Shown here: in pieces, positions 62,637-64,000 of the stretch | Numbering within the stretch: the first letter of the stretch is position 1 | Layout of the letters: each line of letters starts with the position of its first letter | Source of the DNA: Adiantum capillus-veneris | Lineage: Eukaryota; Streptophyta; Polypodiopsida; Polypodiales; Pteridaceae | DNA: 64,000 bases | NCBI GenBank assembly: GCA_014529385.2 | Contig: CM043943.1 | Location: 101,369,855 to 101,433,854 of the forward strand | Direction of reading: 5' to 3' | Made by a program: the position numbers and the translations under genes | The notes under the pieces: model-generated | The model's database searches: none | The model's input: only the letters and a program-made list of their open reading frames with translations | What the model was told of the DNA's origin: nothing

Positions 62637-64000
62637 ACGTTTAAGCAAGCTCTCAGCTCAGCTCCAATATTGAAAGCACCAGATTGGAATAAGATATTCC
62701 ACGTACATGTAGATGCTTCCAATTTTGCTATCAGGCTCAACCACGAGATGGAAAAATTTACTTTCCTATTTCTTATGCTAGCCGACAATTGAATATGGCA
62801 GAAAAGAACTACACCACCACCGAAAGGAAATGATTAAGAATGATCTATGCGGTTCAAAAGTATAGACATTACCTATTAGCCAACAAGTTTGTGCTCTTTG
62901 TAGACCACCAAGATTTGTTGTACTTGGTCAACAAGCCATGCAGCATAGGAAGAATAGTGAGATGGTTCATCATTCTTCTGGAATTTGATTTCACTGTGGT
63001 TGTAAAAAAGGTCACTATACAGCAACGAGCAAATCCTTTGTCAAGGATTGTTTTAGGAGAATCACCTAAAGGGTACACAATGATCTACCAGATGCCTATT
63101 TGTTCTCCGTGGAAATAAAACCTCGATGGTCGGAAAGCATTGTGTCATTGATGACAATAGCTCAAATAGATTCACAAATACCACTTTCTATTACGATCGG
63201 ACTAATCGAGCAATCGGCTATGTATCAACTACTAGCTGGTAGGCTATACAAAAGAGATCGAGACGGAATATTGCTCTTATGAATTAATTGTGAATAAAAA
63301 CAATGGTACCTAAGTGAAGCACATGTTACCATAGTAGGACTTCACTTCGCGGAAGACCAAACTATGCAACGAGTCTTGAGACTTGGAGTATTTTGGCCGA
63401 CTATGAGGAGTATGTTCAATCTTTTGTAAAGGATTGTCCTCAATGTCAAAAACAAACACCCATACCTCATCTAACATTGTTTCAAATGTCACATGTTCCT
63501 AAGTGGAGTAACTATCTATTTACTTACTTATCAAGCCAAAAATTTCCTGAGGATATGAGTAAACACCGTTGAAGAGCAATTGAAACTGAAGCAAGAGACT
63601 ATGCTCTTCTTGGGAACCAATTGTATCGAAGAGGTAAAGATCAACATTTACGTCTTTGCGCAAATAAAGATGAGTAGATTCCAATTATAGAACAATCACA
63701 TGCAGGATTAGCTGGAGGTCACTTTTCTAGTGAGACCACCGCATATGGTGGCCAACACTTTTTGTAGACGCTAAAGAATATGTTCGAAGGTGTGATGCTT
63801 GTCAATGAGCAAAAATGCTAACATGCATAGATAGCATGCCCTTAAGACCAATGATGGGGGCTAGAGCTTTCGCAAAATGGGGTATAGATTTTGTTGGGCC
63901 AATAGATCCACCTGCTTATAGAATCCAAGCTCAATATATCATTGTAGCTACGGACGATTTGACCAACTGTACAGAGGCTAAAGCAACTCAAAAGAATGAT
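62637..64000 (+). pseudogene. Element A RNase H and integrase N-terminal region with two zinc-finger modules
   Basis: RNase H from about 62645: SSAPILKAPDWNKIFHVHVD, DASNFAI, MIYAVQKYRHYLLANKF, FVDHQDLLYLVNKP, FDFTVVVKK and ANPLSRI, with stops at 62789 and 62833. Then an HHCC-type module at 63316-63450 (EAHVTIVGLHFAEDQT, WPTM, VKDCPQCQ) and, about 270 bp on, a second one at 63690-63805 (SHAGLAGGHFSSETTA, WWPTL, YVRRCDACQ). The start of the integrase core follows (GIDFVGPIDPP, first catalytic Asp at about 63890). The frame changes repeatedly. The rest of integrase lies beyond the window. Confidence 0.85.

Larger units (their letters stand above)
24325..64000 (+). mobile_element. Element A: Ty3/gypsy LTR retrotransposon, interrupted twice and running off the right edge
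   Basis: Order on the plus strand: 5' LTR 24325-25246, PBS 25249-25266, repeat-rich leader to about 27286, gag 27287-29504, then after the B insertion protease and RT 46281-49409, and after the second insertion RNase H and integrase 62637-64000. The coding order is collinear across both interruptions. In the second case the frame TF-M-T can be followed directly into FKQALSSAPILKAPDW, a typical RT/RNase H junction. The 3' LTR is outside the window. Many stops are present and the RT catalytic box is YMDN, so it is dead. Confidence 0.88.

Overview
This window looks like a stretch of a large, repeat-rich land-plant genome. Almost every recognisable coding segment belongs to a transposable element, coding sequence is intron-broken or decayed, and (GA)n, (TA)n and (CA)n microsatellites are long and frequent. 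Plant-typical families are visible: an L1-type LINE, a chromodomain Ty3/gypsy element primed by initiator tRNA-Met, a CACTA (En/Spm) transposon, a Tourist-like MITE, and a gag-only (TR-GAG type) LTR element. I see no bacterial-style operon and no intact cellular gene. The SWIM/MULE-like protein and the dialect of the retroelement proteins make me suspect a non-seed plant such as a fern or lycophyte, but this is only an impression.

Left part (1-17.7 kb). 1-1.7 kb holds a decayed minus-strand gene of unknown family. 2.6-4.9 kb is a degenerate LINE. About 5.86-15.25 kb may be one old DNA transposon with divergent genes. A minus-strand MULE-like transposase with a C-terminal SWIM zinc finger (6.3-9.6 kb) faces away from a plus-strand, intron-containing gene (10.5-14.9 kb). 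That gene carries a ParB-like DGNHR motif and a beta-class DNA N4/N6-methylase motif pair (SPP..., then DCFAGVGT). A CA/TG palindromic tract lies between them. A 289-bp Tourist-like MITE sits inside the methylase gene.

Middle and right (17.7-64 kb). An inverted LTR (17752-18576), with a polypurine tract on its inner side and two minus-strand accessory ORFs, precedes element A. Element A is a Ty3/gypsy retrotransposon whose 5' LTR is 24325-25246 and which runs off the right edge. A is cut open twice. First cut: element B, a chromovirus (29511-46275), sits in A's gag; B's 3' LTR is itself split by a 5958-bp CACTA transposon (38204-44161, TSD TCT) that has captured a heavy-metal-associated (HMA/HIPP) domain fragment. 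Second cut: an LTR-like insertion (49410-62636) lies between A's reverse transcriptase and RNase H, and contains a tandem LTR-gag-LTR-gag-LTR-gag-LTR array (50247-62442). Joining the flanks across both cuts restores the order gag, protease, RT, RNase H, integrase of A. The window is therefore a dated stack: A first, then B and the LTR-like insertion, then the CACTA in B and the array in the LTR-like insertion.

Most distinctive points: the ParB/DNA-methylase gene beside a transposase; a complete coding exon plus splice-site-bounded 1028-bp intron inside both LTRs of B; the four-LTR, three-gag array in a single ACGT target duplication; regularly spaced (264-295 bp) palindromes centred on AATAATCGCGATTATT in the A-type leader; and the HMA capture in the CACTA element.
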